The position numbers and the translations under genes are program-made. The notes under the pieces are model-generated. The model worked only from the letters and a program-made list of their open reading frames with translations, was not told the DNA's origin and did no database searches. A DNA stretch of 64,000 nucleotides. Origin: Begonia masoniana. Taxonomy: Eukaryota; Streptophyta; Magnoliopsida; Cucurbitales; Begoniaceae. The DNA is taken from assembly GCA_022432975.1 (NCBI GenBank), contig CM039508.1:14879549-14943548 (forward strand). The letters run 5' to 3'. Below, one piece after another: positions 26,242 through 39,303 of the stretch (its first letter is position 1; every line of letters begins with the position of its first letter).

Positions 26242-27186
26242 TCAGTCTCTGACTATGTGTCCAACCTTATCACATCTGAAACAGCGGCCAGAACGCAACT
26301 TGTATTCGCCGGGGTGATTCTTCTGACAGGTGGGGCATAAGGGTACCAGAGGCCTCTTTCCCTTTCCTTGGTCATCATTCTGGTTGTATGGCCTCTTCAC
26401 ACCTTTCTGCTGCTGTGGTCCCCTGTTCTGCTGTGGCTGCCACCCCTTGTTCGGTCGTGGTGGCTGTTGGACATCCTTGGTAGTCTTCTTTGTCTGATCA
26501 CGCTGCTCATACACTGTTATTTCAGCCTCCTCCATTTCCAAGGCCTTAGCTGTGACCTCGGTATAAGGCACATTGTAGACACCAGCAGTTTTCACTTTCA
26601 TATACAAGCTTGGCTTCAGTCCTTGAACAAACTGATAGATCTTATCCTCCTCGTCTTCCACCAAACGAGATGCAAATCGAGATAAGGCCTCAAATCTACA
26701 TATGTAATCCGTCACTGAACCAGTCTGTCGAAGGTTCATAAACTCCTTCTTCTTATTGGCCCGAACAGTCCGGTTGAAATACTTGTCAAAGAAGGCCGTC
26801 TTGAACCTTCCCCAGGTCATAGCTTCTGCGTCAGTCGTGCTCTGGACCGAGTTCCACCAATGCCTCGCATCCAGTTCCAAGTGATAGACAGCACATGTGA
26901 CTTTATCTCCTTCTTCCACCTTTGCATACTTGAACATGTCCTCCATCTTTTGAATCAATTCCTCAGCATAAATTGGATCTGAAACTTGACCATTGAAAGT
27001 CGGGGGTCGAAGTCGGTGAAAACGCTCATCCCCATGTTCTCGGGCAATATTCGTACTCGAATTCCCTTGTTCTTCCCTGGCGGTCATGAGCTGCTCAACT
27101 TGGCGGGATTGGCGAATAACCAGCTCAGTCAGCTGAGCAATGGTGTGACTATCCACATTGTCATCTCGCTGTTGACCTCTCACCAT
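26242..27186 (-). pseudogene. gag of element B
   Basis: The start is placed at the MVRGQQ methionine (27186), matching the MVRGRD start of element C; an upstream ATG at 27204 is in frame. Features are a coiled-coil N-terminus with LTELVIRQSRQVEQL, a capsid-type core with LRPPTFNGQ and HWWNSVQ, a basic Gln/Pro-rich linker, and a zinc knuckle CFRCDKVGHIVRD whose final Cys codon is a TGA stop at 26239-26241. Pol continues in the same frame, so gag and pol were one frame. Confidence 0.88.
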
Positions 27187-27348
27187 CTTGGGATTCCTAA
27201 ACAATTAGTCATAAACACATCTTAACTTAATGACATTGCTAGAATCATAAACACTTACAGTTGCTGGAGAGTGCTCATGTGACAGTCAGTGCTGGAAGGC
27301 AGTCTGCAGAATCGGTTTTAGAACCCAGTTTCGCTCTGATACCATAAT

Positions 27349-27735
27349 TGTAACGACCCGGGGAGGATCGCCACGAAATTCGTAACTTGTCTTAAAACTT
27401 TAATTCATATTTGAACTCTTTTCTCCTTCTCTGTTTTTTTTTTTTTATAACAGTATACCTAACAGGCTTAAGGACTTCAACTTAACAGATGGAAAATCAG
27501 TCCCTCGTACGTGGCTTCTTCATGACATTATTTACTTAATCATTCACAGACATGAGCGACCATACACGGTCATTGATTCTATGACAAAATCAGGCGGTGG
27601 AGGATTGCCCTCGGGTCGCCCTACGTTATTATACCCGAATTGCATGGGTCGGCATGCATCGGCGGATGAAGCGCATATTATCCGACCTATCACGTGCATA
27701 TCATGTGACTCTCTCATCGACGTTCAGTAGAAAAC
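27349..27735 (-). repeat. 5' LTR of element B, part 1
   Basis: It reads TGTAACGACCCGGGGAGG to GTTCAGTAGAAAAC, nearly identical to 19284-19670. It is interrupted by element C after the AAAAC duplication and continues at 37102. Confidence 0.93.
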
Positions 27736-30023
27736 TGTAGCGACCCTTACCCGTACCCTAATTTTTACAGTACAATTTTTTTTTTATACGTACAAACTTT
27801 AAATCTGGCCTTTGTGCGGAAATAAAACTTTTTAAAATCGAATCGGAATTGAAATCAATTCAAATCTATGTTTACAACTATTTAAATAACTTAAAACAAT
27901 ATATTTATATATATATTTTTGTTTAATAAGAGGGCAATCGCCCCTTTTACAGGGCGATTATTCGCCCCCTTTTGGGGGCAAATAATTGCATGTGGCGATT
28001 GCTCGCCACAGTTGTGGCGAGCAATCGCCACTCCCTCTGGATTTCTCCAGAGGGAGGCGATTCATTCGCCACGCCTGGCGACTCTTCGCCAGGCGTTCTG
28101 CCTCCCTCCCTCATTCTCACTCTTTTTCTTTTTTTTTTTCAATCCATTCATGCCCTGCACACACCCTTACACAAAACTCATACAACACAACGAAACCCAA
28201 AATCTTCAACTCCCTCATTCCTTCATCATATTACATTTCATACTTTTCCCATAAACACACATTTCTACACAACGACACTACCGCTCATTTACCGACCCAA
28301 AACAAAATTAAAACGAAATCAATTCCATAAAAACGAACCGCGTGGTTCCGTTTAAAAGTTCAACAATTCCCCACTGTTTGAAAACATTAAACATTTCAAA
28401 ATACCTTCAAAACATATTTTATCGACTATCCAGATTTCCAAACATCCTAAAACATTTATCTATACAATTTTTCTATATTCTATCCATCAATTCCCAAAAC
28501 GTTTACCTAAGTCCCCACGGGTCAAAATCACGCCCCAACTGCCAGCGCACTCCCACGGGCCATCTTTCCTCAACGTGCTCATAGATCAGGCGGAGGGACA
28601 TCTTCCTCACCTGTCTCAATATCACCTACACCATAGAATTAAACACGTGAGCTAGAGGCTCAGTAAATCTAAGTGAATGCAAATGTATGCTATGCTATGC
28701 TATGTTCTTTTGAAACTCTGCATTCTTTTCATTTCTTTGTTTCTTTGTTTCTGTGTCTATGGGTCACCCGGGGCTTCACTCTAGTTAGATAGGAGCGGCA
28801 CATCCCGCGGTTGGATAGCCCCTCGGATCTAGCACGGGGGGAAAGCATGCTTCCTCCGACAGCCATGCCTGAACCACCGCACCCGGCATGACTATTTCTG
28901 TTGTTCAATTACGTACTTTGTTTACCTTTTTCTGTGTAAAAGCACTTTGAAATTCATTTTGCATGCGTGCTCAGAAAACAATGCATGAACGTGCTCGGTA
29001 CGATGACAATAGTAAAGCAATGAAAACAAAACCTCAACAATCGACGAACACTACAATTAACAATCTAATCAAACGTAAACTAGCTACCCGATCTCAATAC
29101 CCCACAACAAGCTTCACCAATTTCCTCAATCAACGACTATTCTTACGGTGTAGGCCTATATGGCCAAACAAAGTCACAGAGACTTACCTCGCGTCCGTTT
29201 GTTCACCGAGCTTCGTCCAAATTCGTTTGTTCACCTATAACATGTCACAACATACGTATTAAATCGAGTCTAAAACCGTCAAACTCCAAAATTTCTAACT
29301 CCTAACTATAGAAAATTCTCCTAAACTCTATTTTAGTTCGTTGAGGCATTTCGTCGAGCAATTCGCGCTCGACATTTCAAATACTCCATTAATGGAGGTT
29401 TTTAAGCTCCAATTTATCCAAATCTCCCACACGTCTCAACAAACCGACGAACTAAGCTTAAATAATAACCATTACGTCTATTAGAGGCCTAAATAAGCTT
29501 AACCTATCAATTTCAAACGTCGATTCACGTTTTCAACGAAAACCCTAAACGAACCCTAATAGTTTTAAACCCTAAAAACCGTTATCTAACGTTCCAAATC
29601 TTAGAGCCTTACCTAGAGAGTGGAGACGGAAGAGAAACGTGAAGGCTCGAATCACCGGAGGAAGGAGATCGTCGCCGGAACGAAGAGTCGCCGGAGGAGG
29701 AAGAAAAGTCGCGCGCGAGAGGGAGAGGGAATGGAAAATTACGTGAGGGAGGAGAAAGAAATGAGGGATTTGTAATTTTTATAAAATTGGTTTGCAAAAT
29801 GACTAAATTGCCCTTCAATTTGATTTCTATTTATTCCTCCACTTAACTCGTTATTTAACTAACGATCTGATTTCCGAAAATTCTCATATTTCACCACAAA
29901 TTCAAATTTATTAATACGGCTTCGTTAAAACTTTCCGTTCGCAAAACGGGCTCAAACTGACGTATTCACAAAATGGCCGTATATATTGAAATAAAAATAA
30001 ATCTCGTATAGCCGGGTGTTACA
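27736..30023 (-). repeat. 3' LTR of element C
   Basis: About 2.29 kb. It contains a cluster of perfect hairpins with GCGAT/ATCGC arms at 27931-28100, for example the 38-bp palindrome 27993-28030. Short overlapping frames at 27919-28584 are LTR sequence, not genes; the same frames occur in the other LTR at 34992-35657. The polypurine tract complement ATCCATCCACCTTAAT follows. Confidence 0.93.
27931..28100. repeat. GCGAT hairpin cluster in LTR of C (left copy)
   Basis: Consecutive inverted repeats: 27993-28030 (18-bp perfect arms), 28033-28054 (CCCTCTGG/CCAGAGGG) and about 28072-28098 (CGCCTGGCG/CGCCAGGCG). The identical block lies at 35003-35173 in the right LTR. Confidence 0.85.
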
Positions 30024-30063
30024 ATCCATCCACCTTAATTGTAATTTTGTCCTCAAAATTTGA

Positions 30064-33000
30064 TTATACAAATAGATCAGGATACTTCAACATCATATCC
30101 TGCTGTCTCTCCCAGGTAGCCTCCTCTACGTCATGGTTCCTCCACAGAACTTTTACCAGAGGAATCTCCTTATTTCGCAACACCTTGATAGAAGACTCTA
30201 GAATTCGTACTGGCCCTTCTTCGTAGGTCAGCGTTGGTTGCACTTCAATCTCCCGTGATTCAACGACGTGCGATGGATCGCGTATACATTTTCTGAGCAT
30301 GGACACGTGAAACACATCGTGAATACCTTCCATAGATGCCGGGAGTTGCAATCTGTACGCCATAGTCCCGATCCTTTCAAGAATAGGAAATGGCCCGATA
30401 AAACGAGGATTCAACTTGCCTCGTCTCCTAAATCGCATAACGTCTTTGAACGGAGAAATCTTCAAATACACTTCATCACCCTTTTTAAACTGTAATTCTC
30501 TCCGTCTGGTGTCAGCATAACTCTTTTGGCGGCTTTGTGCAATTTCTATGTGTTGTCTAATAACAGCGATCTTCTCCGCTGTTTGTTGCAAAATATCTGG
30601 GCCAACAATGCTAGCTTCGCCTACCTCATCCCAATATAGTGGAGACCTGCATTTTCGACCATACAGCGCTTCATACGGAGCCATGCCAATAGTAGCCTGG
30701 AAGCTGTTATTGTACGAAAACTCAATCAATGGCAGATATCGGCTCCACGAGCCCTGAAACTCTAGCACGCAAGCTCTAAGCATATCCTCAAGAATCTGGT
30801 TTGTTCTTTCGGTCTATCCGTCAGTCTAAGGATGAAATGCCGTGCTAAAATTCAACTGAGTTCCCATTGCCTTATGTAAACTCTTCCAGAACTTCGAAGT
30901 AAACCTGGCATCCCTATCAGAAACAATAGAGATGGGCACTCCGTGTAGTCTCACAATCTCCTGTACGTATAACTCAGCTAGCTGGTCTATAGAATATGTC
31001 ATCTTTACTGGCAGGAAGTGGGCCGTCTTTGTCAAACGGTCCACAATCACCCAAATGCCATTGTGCCCCTTCGTTGTTCTCGGGAGTCCAACTATAAAAT
31101 CTGTGGATATTTGCTCCCATTTCCAATCTGGAATAGGCAGTGGCTGCAAGGTTCCGGCTGGCCTTTGATGCTCTGCCTTAACCTGTTGGCAAATCAGGCA
31201 AGTTTCCACGTACCTGGCAATTTCTCTCTTCATGTTAGGCCACCAAAAATGTTGTCTCAAGTCTCTATACATTTTGGTGCTCCCCGGATGCACTGAATAC
31301 GCCGAGGAATGTGCCTCAGTTAAAATCTCATTTTTCAGCTCATCATTGTCAGGCACGTACCACCTGTGCCTAAATTTCAATACTCCATCATCTGTCAGGT
31401 TAAAGTCAGACGAACCTTCAGATGTCATGCTCATTCGATGCCTTTCACACCCCAAATCGTTCTGTTGAGCCTCTCGAATCTTGTCTAGAATCGTCGGTCT
31501 AAGAGAGATGTTAGTAAGTATACTAGACAATTCTGCCACCATCTCTACATCGAACTTCTCTATCTCAGATCTCAACATTACCGACATTGAGGCAAGCGAA
31601 GGCTGGCTCGTTGTAGGCATTCGTCTCAAGGCATCAGCTACTTTATTTGCCTTTCCTGGGTGGTATTTAATTTCAAAATCGTAGTCTTTAACAAACTCTA
31701 GCCACCGTCTTTGTCGCATGTTCAACTCCTTTTGCGTAAATAGATACTTCAAGCTCTTGTGATCTGAGAACACTTCACACTGCTGCCCATACAGGTAATG
31801 TCTCCAGATTTTTAAAGCAAAGACCACCGCTGCGAGCTCAAGATCGTGTGTCGGATAGTTTCGCTCATACGACTTCAATTGTCTAGAAGCATAGGCAATG
31901 ACTTTGCCCTCCTGCATTAACACACATCCCAGTCCGATCCCCGAGGCATCACAGTAAATACTGAACTTATCACCCTCGACTGATAGTGTCAGAACTGGAG
32001 CCGTAGTCAATCTCTGTTTCAGCTCCACAAAGCTCTTCTCACAAGCAGGAGACCACAAAAATCTTTCATTCTTTCTCGTCAATCGAGATAGAGGGACGGC
32101 TATCTTTGAAAACCCCTCAATGAATTTCCTGTAGTATCCAGCCAAACCAAGAAATCCACGTACTTCTCGTACATTTTTAGGCTGTGGCCATTGCTTGACA
32201 ACCTCTATTTTAGCCGGATCTACTGAGATTCCCTCCTGAGATACGATATGACCAAGAAAACTTACTTGATCAAGCCATAATTCACACTTAGAAAATTTCG
32301 GATACAGTTGATGTTGACACAAGGTTCTTAGAACGATCCGTAAATGCTCCTCGTGCTCCTCCTTTGTCTTAGAATAAACCAGGATGTCATCTATAAAAAC
32401 AACGACGAACCTGTCCAAATACTCTTTGAAGACGCGATTCATCATATCCATAAATGCTGCAGGAGCATTGGTAAGTCCAAAGGACATCACAAGAAATTCG
32501 TAATGCCCATACCTCGTTCGAAACGCTGTCTTTTCAATATCTTCTTTTCGGACCTTCAACTGATAGTAACCCGAGCGTAAGTCGATCCTTGAGAACACTC
32601 GGGCACCCTGTAATTGGTCAAACAGATCGTCAATTCGGGGCAGTGGATACTTATTCTTCACGGTCAGTTTATTCAACTCTTGATAATCAATGCACATCCT
32701 GAGAGTTCCATCCTTTTTCTTCCCAAATAGGACCGGTGCGCCCCACGGAGAAAAGCTGGGCCGAATGAACCCTTTGTCTAATAGCTCCTCCAACTGAGAT
32801 TTCAGTTCCTTCAATTCCGCAGGCGCCAATCTGTACGCATTCTTAGATACAGGCCCTGAACTCGGATAAACATCAATTACAAACTCGATCTCCTGATCAG
32901 GCGGTAGCCCTGGAAGATCATCGAGGAAAATTTCCGAGAACTCTTTAACAACTGGAAGGTCATCTGGTTTCAATTTATCAAGTAGCCGAGTATCAATCAC

Positions 33001-33620
33001 TGTGGCCACAAAAATTGAACACCCATCTCTAAATCGTTCTCTAGCTAACATCGAATAAGTAGTAGGCGGTCCACTTAACTTATTCCTCGCTTGAAAAGTA
33101 AATTCGACTTTGTTCGGGGGGCGAAAAGTCACCATCCCGGACCCGCAATCAATTGTGGCGCAATGGCGTGCAAGCCAATCCATCCCCAAAATAAGGTCAT
33201 ACACCTCTATTCCCATAACTATCAACCGGGCATAGAGAGTGTTGTTTCCCACAGAGACGACGTTGCCCTGGAAAACCTGATCAGACTGCATATTTGCTCC
33301 CGAAGGCAGCATTACTCTATACTCGCACTCAGCCAACTCAGATACTAGCCCCAATCTACCCATACAAGCAGTTGAAATAAAGGAGTGCGTAGCTCCTGTA
33401 TCTATCAAAGAAAATACTGGTACACCCATGACTAGAATAGTACCTGCTATGACAGATGGCTGTGCCTCGTCGTCGACATCTCCAGGCTCAATGAATGCGA
33501 AGATCCTTGGCATTACTCTTCGCTGATCTCTGCCCTGTTGATTTCTTCCTGGCTGATTTTGGTCTAATAATGGGCAGTTCATGGCATAGTGGGCCAACCA
33601 CCCCGCATCGGTAACACCCG
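30064..33620 (-). pseudogene. pol of element C (two stops)
   Basis: From the distal half of the zinc knuckle (about 33595) on the minus strand: protease [11 protein letters not shown] (about 33400), [12 protein letters not shown] (about 32390), RNase H ([17 protein letters not shown]), integrase with HHCC and [12 protein letters not shown], and a chromodomain-like tail ending at 30064. Two in-frame TAG stops at 30826-30828 and 30814-30816 fall in the conserved integrase HPQTDGQ motif, both where other copies have Gln (CAG). The 1006-codon open frame that contains most of pol has about 85 spurious N-terminal residues from reading gag out of frame. Confidence 0.92.
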
Positions 33621-34541
33621 TCGGTACCCACCCGACACTCGCCAAAATGTTCCTTCTGGCATTTAGGACAAACAGGCTTCTGAGTAGCCCCTTGAACCTG
33701 CTTTCCCTTGCCTTTATCGTTTCCTCCTTCATGAGGCCTTTTGACGCCCCATTGTTGTTGTTGTCCCCTGGGTTGCCAACCCCTACTCCGTATCTGTGGC
33801 TGAATCTCCCGAAAGAAGCCCTTGGAAGGCTCTCTCGGTTTAACATAGGTCAATTCAGCAGCTTCGAACTCCAAGGCTCTCGCTGCAATCTCCTCATAAG
33901 GCACATCCAGGATACCAGACACTATAATGTTTTTCCGTACCTCTCTATTCAGTCCATCCATGAATTGTTGTACTTTATCCTCATTGTCACTGACTAGGCG
34001 AGGCGCAAACTTAGACAAAGCTTCAAATTTTCTGATATACTCTGCCACCGTACTAGTCTGTTTCAATTGTGTAAACTCCGCTCTCTTTGCCGCCCTCACT
34101 GTACGGCTGAAGTACTTATCGAAGAACACGGTCTTAAACCGTTCCCACCTCATCAGTGACACGTCAGTCGTAACTTTAATAGAATCCCACCAAGTTCGAG
34201 CATCTAATTCCAAGTGGAACGTAGCGCACTCAACCTTCTCGGCATTATCCACTTTGGCATACGTCATCATATCTTCCATTTTCCGAACCCACTCCTCAGC
34301 AATAGAGGGGTCCGTAGATTGCCCATTAAATATTGGAGGTCTTAACTTTTGAAGTCTCTCCATACTTTGACCATTAGGAACAACTATATCCCGAGCTCTT
34401 TGATTTTCACGTTGATTCTCGGTTTTCATTTACTAGGTCCTCAATTTGCCGGGCCTGTCTATCCATATGCAGGGATTGACGATTGAGTAAGTCCGTTAGC
34501 CTATCCATGGCATCGTCTCGGGCGTCCCTACCTCGAACCAT
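33560..34541 (-). pseudogene. gag of element C with two frameshifts
   Basis: The natural start appears to be the ATG at 34541 (MVRGRDARDD, then a coiled coil). A frame change near 34430-34440 moves to the frame holding the capsid-type core (LRPPIFNGQ, WWDSIKV). A second frame change, consistent with one extra base, lies within the zinc knuckle at about 33595-33600 and separates gag from pol. The linker is rich in Arg/Gln. Confidence 0.85.
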
Positions 34542-34705
34542 TTTCTATAATTCCTATAAAAATTGAAACAAGTAATCCTAAGAAATCAAATCGAAACAAA
34601 ACAATTAAGCGTACTTACAGTTGATGAAAGATGTCCGCGTAGTGGCTGAGCAGTCGTGCAGTCTACAGAACAGTTTTTAAAACCCGGGGGCTTTGATACC
34701 ATAAC

Positions 34706-34935
34706 TGTAGCGACCCTTACCCGTACCTTAATTTTTACAGTACAATTTTTTTTTATACGTACAAACTTTAAATCTGGCCTTCGTGCGGAAATAAAACTTT
34801 TTAAAATCGAATCGGAATGGAAATCAATTCAAATCTATGTTTACAACTATTTAAATAACTTAAAACAATTAAATTAAAACTTAAACAATTAATTAAAACA
34901 ATTATTAAACAATTAAATTAAATCTATTATTATTT

Positions 34936-34996
<61 letters not shown>

Positions 34997-37096
34997 TAAT
35001 AAGAGGGCAATCGCCCCTTTTACAGGGCGATTATTCGCCCCCTTTTGGGGGCAAATAATTGCATGTGGCGATTGCTCGCCACAGTTGTGGCGAGCAATCG
35101 CCACTCCCTCTGGATTTCTCCAGAGGGAGGCGATTCATTCGCCACGCCTGGCGACTCTTCGCCAGGCGTTCTGCCTCCCTCCCTCATTCTCACTCTTTTT
35201 CTTTTTTTTTTTCAATCCATTCACGCCCTGCACACACCCTTACACAAAACTCATACAACACAACGAAACCCAAAATCTTCAACTCCCTCATTCCTTCATC
35301 ATATTACATTTCATACTTTTCCCATAAACACACATTTCTACACAACAACACTACCGCTCATTTACCGACCCAAAACACAATTAAAACGAAATCAATTCCA
35401 TAAAAACGAACCGCGTGGTTCCGTTTAAAAGTTCAACAATTCCCCACTGTTTGAAAACATTAAACATTTCAAAATACCTTCAAAACATATTTTATCGACT
35501 ATCCAGATTTCCAAACATCCTAAAATATTTATCTATACAATTTTTCTATATTCTATCCATCAATTCCCAAAACGTTTACCTAAGTCCCCACGGGTCAAAA
35601 TCACGCCCCAACTGCCAGCGCACTCCCACGGGCCATCTTTCCTCAACGTGCTCATAGATCAGGCGGAGGGACATCTTCCTCACCTGTCTCAATATCACCT
35701 ACACCATAGAATTAAACACGTGAGCTAGAGGCTCAGTAAATCTAAGTGAATGCAAATGTATGCTATGCTATGCTATGTTCTTTTGAAACTCTGCATTCTT
35801 TTCATTTCTTTGTTTCTTTGTTTCTGTGTCTATGGGTCACCCGGGGCTTCACTCTAGTTAGATAGGAGCGGCACATCCCGCGGTTGGATAGCCCCTCGGA
35901 TCTAGCACGGGGGGAAAGCATGCTTCCTCCGACAGCCATGCCTGAACCACCGCACCCGGCATGACTATTTCTGTTGTTCAATTACGTACTTTGTTTACCT
36001 TTTTCTGTGTAAAAGCACTTTGAAATTCATTTTGCATGCGTGCTCAGAAAACAATGCATGAACGTTCTCGGTACGATGACAATAGTAAAGCAATGAAAAC
36101 AAAACCTCAACAATCGACGAACACTACAATTAACAATCTAATCAAACGTAAACTAGCTACCCGATCTCAATACCCCACAACAAGCTTCACCAATTTCCTC
36201 AATCAACGACTATTCTTACGGTGTAGGCCTATATGGCCAAACACAGTCACAGAGACTTACCTCGCGTCCATTTGTTCACCGAGCTTCGTCCAAATTCGTT
36301 TGTTCACCTATAACATGTCACAACATACGTATTAAATCGAGTCTAAAATCGTCAAACTCCAAAATTTCTAACTCCTAACTATAGAAAATTCTCCTAAACT
36401 CTATTTTAGTTCGTTGAGGCATTTCGTCGAGCAATTCGCGCTCGACATTTCAAATACTCCATTAATGGAGGTTTTTAAGCTCCAATTTATCCAAATCTCC
36501 CACACGTCTCAACAAACCGACGAACTAAGCTTAAATAATAACCATTACGTCTATTAGAGGCCTAAATAAGCTTAACCTATCAATTTCAAACGTCGATTCA
36601 CGTTTTCAACGAAAACCCTAAACGAACCCTAATAGTTTTAAACCCTAAAAACCGTTATCTAACGTTCCAAATCTTAGAGCCTTACCTAGAGAGTGGAGAC
36701 GGAAGAGAAACGTGAAGGCTCGAATCACCGGAGGAAGGAGATCGTCGCCGGAACGAAGAGTCGCCGGAGGAGGAAGAAAAGTCGCGCGCGAGAGGGAGAG
36801 GGAATGGAAAATTACGTGAGGGAGGAGAAAGAAATGAGGGATTTGTAATTTTTATAAAATTGGTTTGCAAAATGACTAAATTGCCCTTCAATTTGATTTC
36901 TATTTATTCCTCCACTTAACTCGTTATTTAACTAACGATCTGATTTCCGAAAATTCTCATATTTCACCACAAATTCAAATTTATTAATACGGCTTCGTTA
37001 AAACTTTCCGTTCGCAAAACGGGCTCAAACTGACGTATTCACAAAATGGCCGTATATATTGAAATAAAAATAAATCTCGTATAGCCGGGTGTTACA
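34706..37096 (-). repeat. 5' LTR of element C
   Basis: About 2.39 kb, matching 27736-30023. It is longer because of an AT-rich block with (TA)n at about 34936-34990. The GCGAT hairpin cluster is at 35003-35173, with perfect palindrome 35066-35103. Confidence 0.93.
34936..34990. repeat. (TA)n microsatellite
   Basis: An almost pure TA repeat of about 50 bases lies in the right LTR of C. The left LTR has only a short TA run at about 27905-27917. Confidence 0.95.
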
Positions 37097-37101
37097 AAAA
37101 C

Positions 37102-39298
37102 ATCTACCGATGAGCACGTGCGTCTCTCGTGAACGTCTAAAACATCATCCGGTAGTGGACATCTACCGGTAGACACGTGCAGCTCTCGTGATCATTAAAA
37201 CATCTACCGATAGACATGTGAAATTTACGTGTTCCTCTAAGACATCTTCCGATAGCTTACAAGCTCTATATCATCCGATCACTAAACACTCTACTTCTGC
37301 CGATCGCTAGACGACAAAATAGCACTTTCATCATCCGATGGCTAAACACTCTACATCTGCCGATCGCTAGACGACAAAATTTATACTTACATCATCCGAA
37401 GGCTAAACACTCTACATCTGCCGATCGCTAGACGACAAAATTTATACTTACATCATCCGAAGGCTAAACACTCTACATCTGCCAATGAAGAAACATACTA
37501 CATCTTCCGGTGACGTCATCCGAAAGACTCAATCGTTCGATTCCTATCATTTGACATCTGCAGATGACGTCAGCCGGATGAATGCATCATCCAGCTTCTA
37601 TCTTACGGCAGTAAAACACTATAATCATCAAACAACCTCATCTAACAGAAAATACTACAACTCACCCAAATCTTAACCTGGAAATTATAAACCCTAATGA
37701 GTAAAAACCATATCCCATTCAAGATACGCATAGCGGAAGGCTTAAGCAAAACAGACCATTCAATAATCCTTAAAATCGTTAACAGACTCTGAAGTCAAAT
37801 CATTCAAATCTGAATCTCATTGTTATAAGAAAATTCTATTCTACTTAGTCATCTGTTTATCATAAACTTCTCTGACTTACTATGAGCATAACCAGGGAAC
37901 TTAATCTCCTATCCAACCTTGCACTGTCACACCGAGCATCCTCCGACAACCAGCTTTAAACCTCATCTCTGGACTGAAATTCCTCACCTGCTAACTCTTC
38001 ACCTACATCATAAGGTTTAACTATAAGCCTAATGCTTAGTAAGGAATGCAACAATAACATGAATGCATAATTCGGAGAAATACATGGTCATTAGCCTTTT
38101 CTTGTTCATAATCATCATCCATAGTCATGAATCATATTCATCATTCGTAATCATTGTTCATATTCATCATTTAAGTTGTGTGGAATGAGAGAGGATTTGT
38201 GCCGGTAAAGGAGCTTTGACAGTGATTTTGATCATGGTCCCTACTGCGGGTCGTATACATATGTCCTTCTTTGGACTGTGACATACGCCGAACCGCCCCC
38301 AACCCTCACTCAACCACGTTGCAGGTATTTTATCATCTTATCTTGTTCATGAGAAAACATGCTTTTAAAACATTTTCATATGCATAAAATAGTCATGATG
38401 CATGTACTTGGAAATTCTTAAATCATCAAGCTGCAGAACAGAATACCATTCGACATGAAGCCTTATCATTGAGCTAATCATCGGCATAAACTTTAGACAG
38501 TAACACAAGGGGAACTTCTAATCATCATGTGAGTTTCTACCTAGCATCCTTTGATGTAGGGTCCTAATGACCGAGAAACCTACACATTCACTTACCTAGT
38601 CTCCTTAGCACTTTGAGTTCCTTCCTCTTCAAACTTCTTCACCTAGAACATTTACATTGCAGTAGTTAAAACAAAATCCTAATAGTTCTAATCTCAAGTT
38701 ATCCGAAGATCTAATAGCTAAGAGTCATTCCCAAGTTCTTAGTTTAATACTCAATGTAACTCGAAATCCCAAAATCAAAACAGACGGATTCGATAAAAGA
38801 TAACTCAGGGTTGGTTGTTTTAAATGTCCAGAATCGATTCGGAATGACATTACCAAACTCGGGTTTCAAAATGTTCTTATCAATACTCGGCCATTGAAGA
38901 ATCAAAAACTTCAATACTGAGCTGAAAAGAGAGCTAATAAACTAACAGATAGCCACATTGTCTAATGCATACCTCAGGCGCAGAGTAGTCGAGTGGTGGC
39001 GGAGTAAACCGGCCGTCGAGGAGAGTTTGCTGATAGCAGAGAGTAAGAACTTGCGAGAGAAGAAATCTCCGGAAAGGAAGGTGTCGGCTACTGTGGTTTA
39101 AAATGAGGTTTGAATCTTTTCCTTTTTCTTTAAATACTGGCCTCAATCCTCCAATATTACAACTTTGCCACTCAACCTAGTTTAGATCCACATGTAATTA
39201 ATTAAGCTTGGCATAAAATTCTAAACTGCGAAGATTAAATATTTATGACCGTTAATACCGTTAGGAAAAATCACCTGGCCGTTATCTCGGGTGTTACA
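37102..39298 (-). repeat. 5' LTR of element B, part 2
   Basis: Continues from 27735. It holds about three 61-bp units (37289-37485), two TGACGTCA palindromes (37511-37518, 37564-37571) and a segment missing from the other LTR (37485-37645). From 37650 on it is collinear with 21045-22726. A 70-codon minus-strand frame at 38934-39146 is present in both LTRs and looks non-coding. Confidence 0.93.
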
Positions 39299-39303
39299 GT
39301 TTC

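Larger units (their letters stand above)
27736..37096 (-). mobile_element. Ty3/gypsy retrotransposon C inserted in the 5' LTR of B
   Basis: A perfect AAAAC duplication lies at 27731-27735 and 37097-37101. LTRs are 27736-30023 and 34706-37096 (TGTAGCGACCC...CGGGTGTTACA on the plus strand). The minus-strand primer site, complement of CTTTGATACCA at 34691-34701, matches initiator tRNA-Met with one difference. The coding region 34541 to 30064 carries two frameshifts and two stops. LTRs differ by only scattered substitutions plus a (TA)n block, so C is the youngest of the nest by position. Confidence 0.95.
19284..39298 (-). mobile_element. Ty3/gypsy retrotransposon B inserted in gag of A
   Basis: It is flanked by a perfect GTTTC duplication at 19279-19283 and 39299-39303. 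LTRs are 19284-22726 (the 3' LTR, since the element is on the minus strand) and 27349-27735 plus 37102-39298 (the 5' LTR, split by element C). The tRNA-Met primer site lies at about 27334-27345 on the minus strand; the polypurine tract is at 22727-22741. Gag-pol runs 27186 to 22768 on the minus strand. It carries about six premature stops and is dead. Confidence 0.95.

Noticed and set aside
27919..29262. Overlapping short frames in the LTR of C (also 34992-36335)
   Set aside because: They occur identically in both LTRs, overlap in several frames, and show no domain. They are LTR sequence.
33647..33846. N-terminal extension of the 1006-codon frame of element C
   Set aside because: The first roughly 85 codons read gag out of frame; conserved pol sequence starts only at the distal zinc knuckle.
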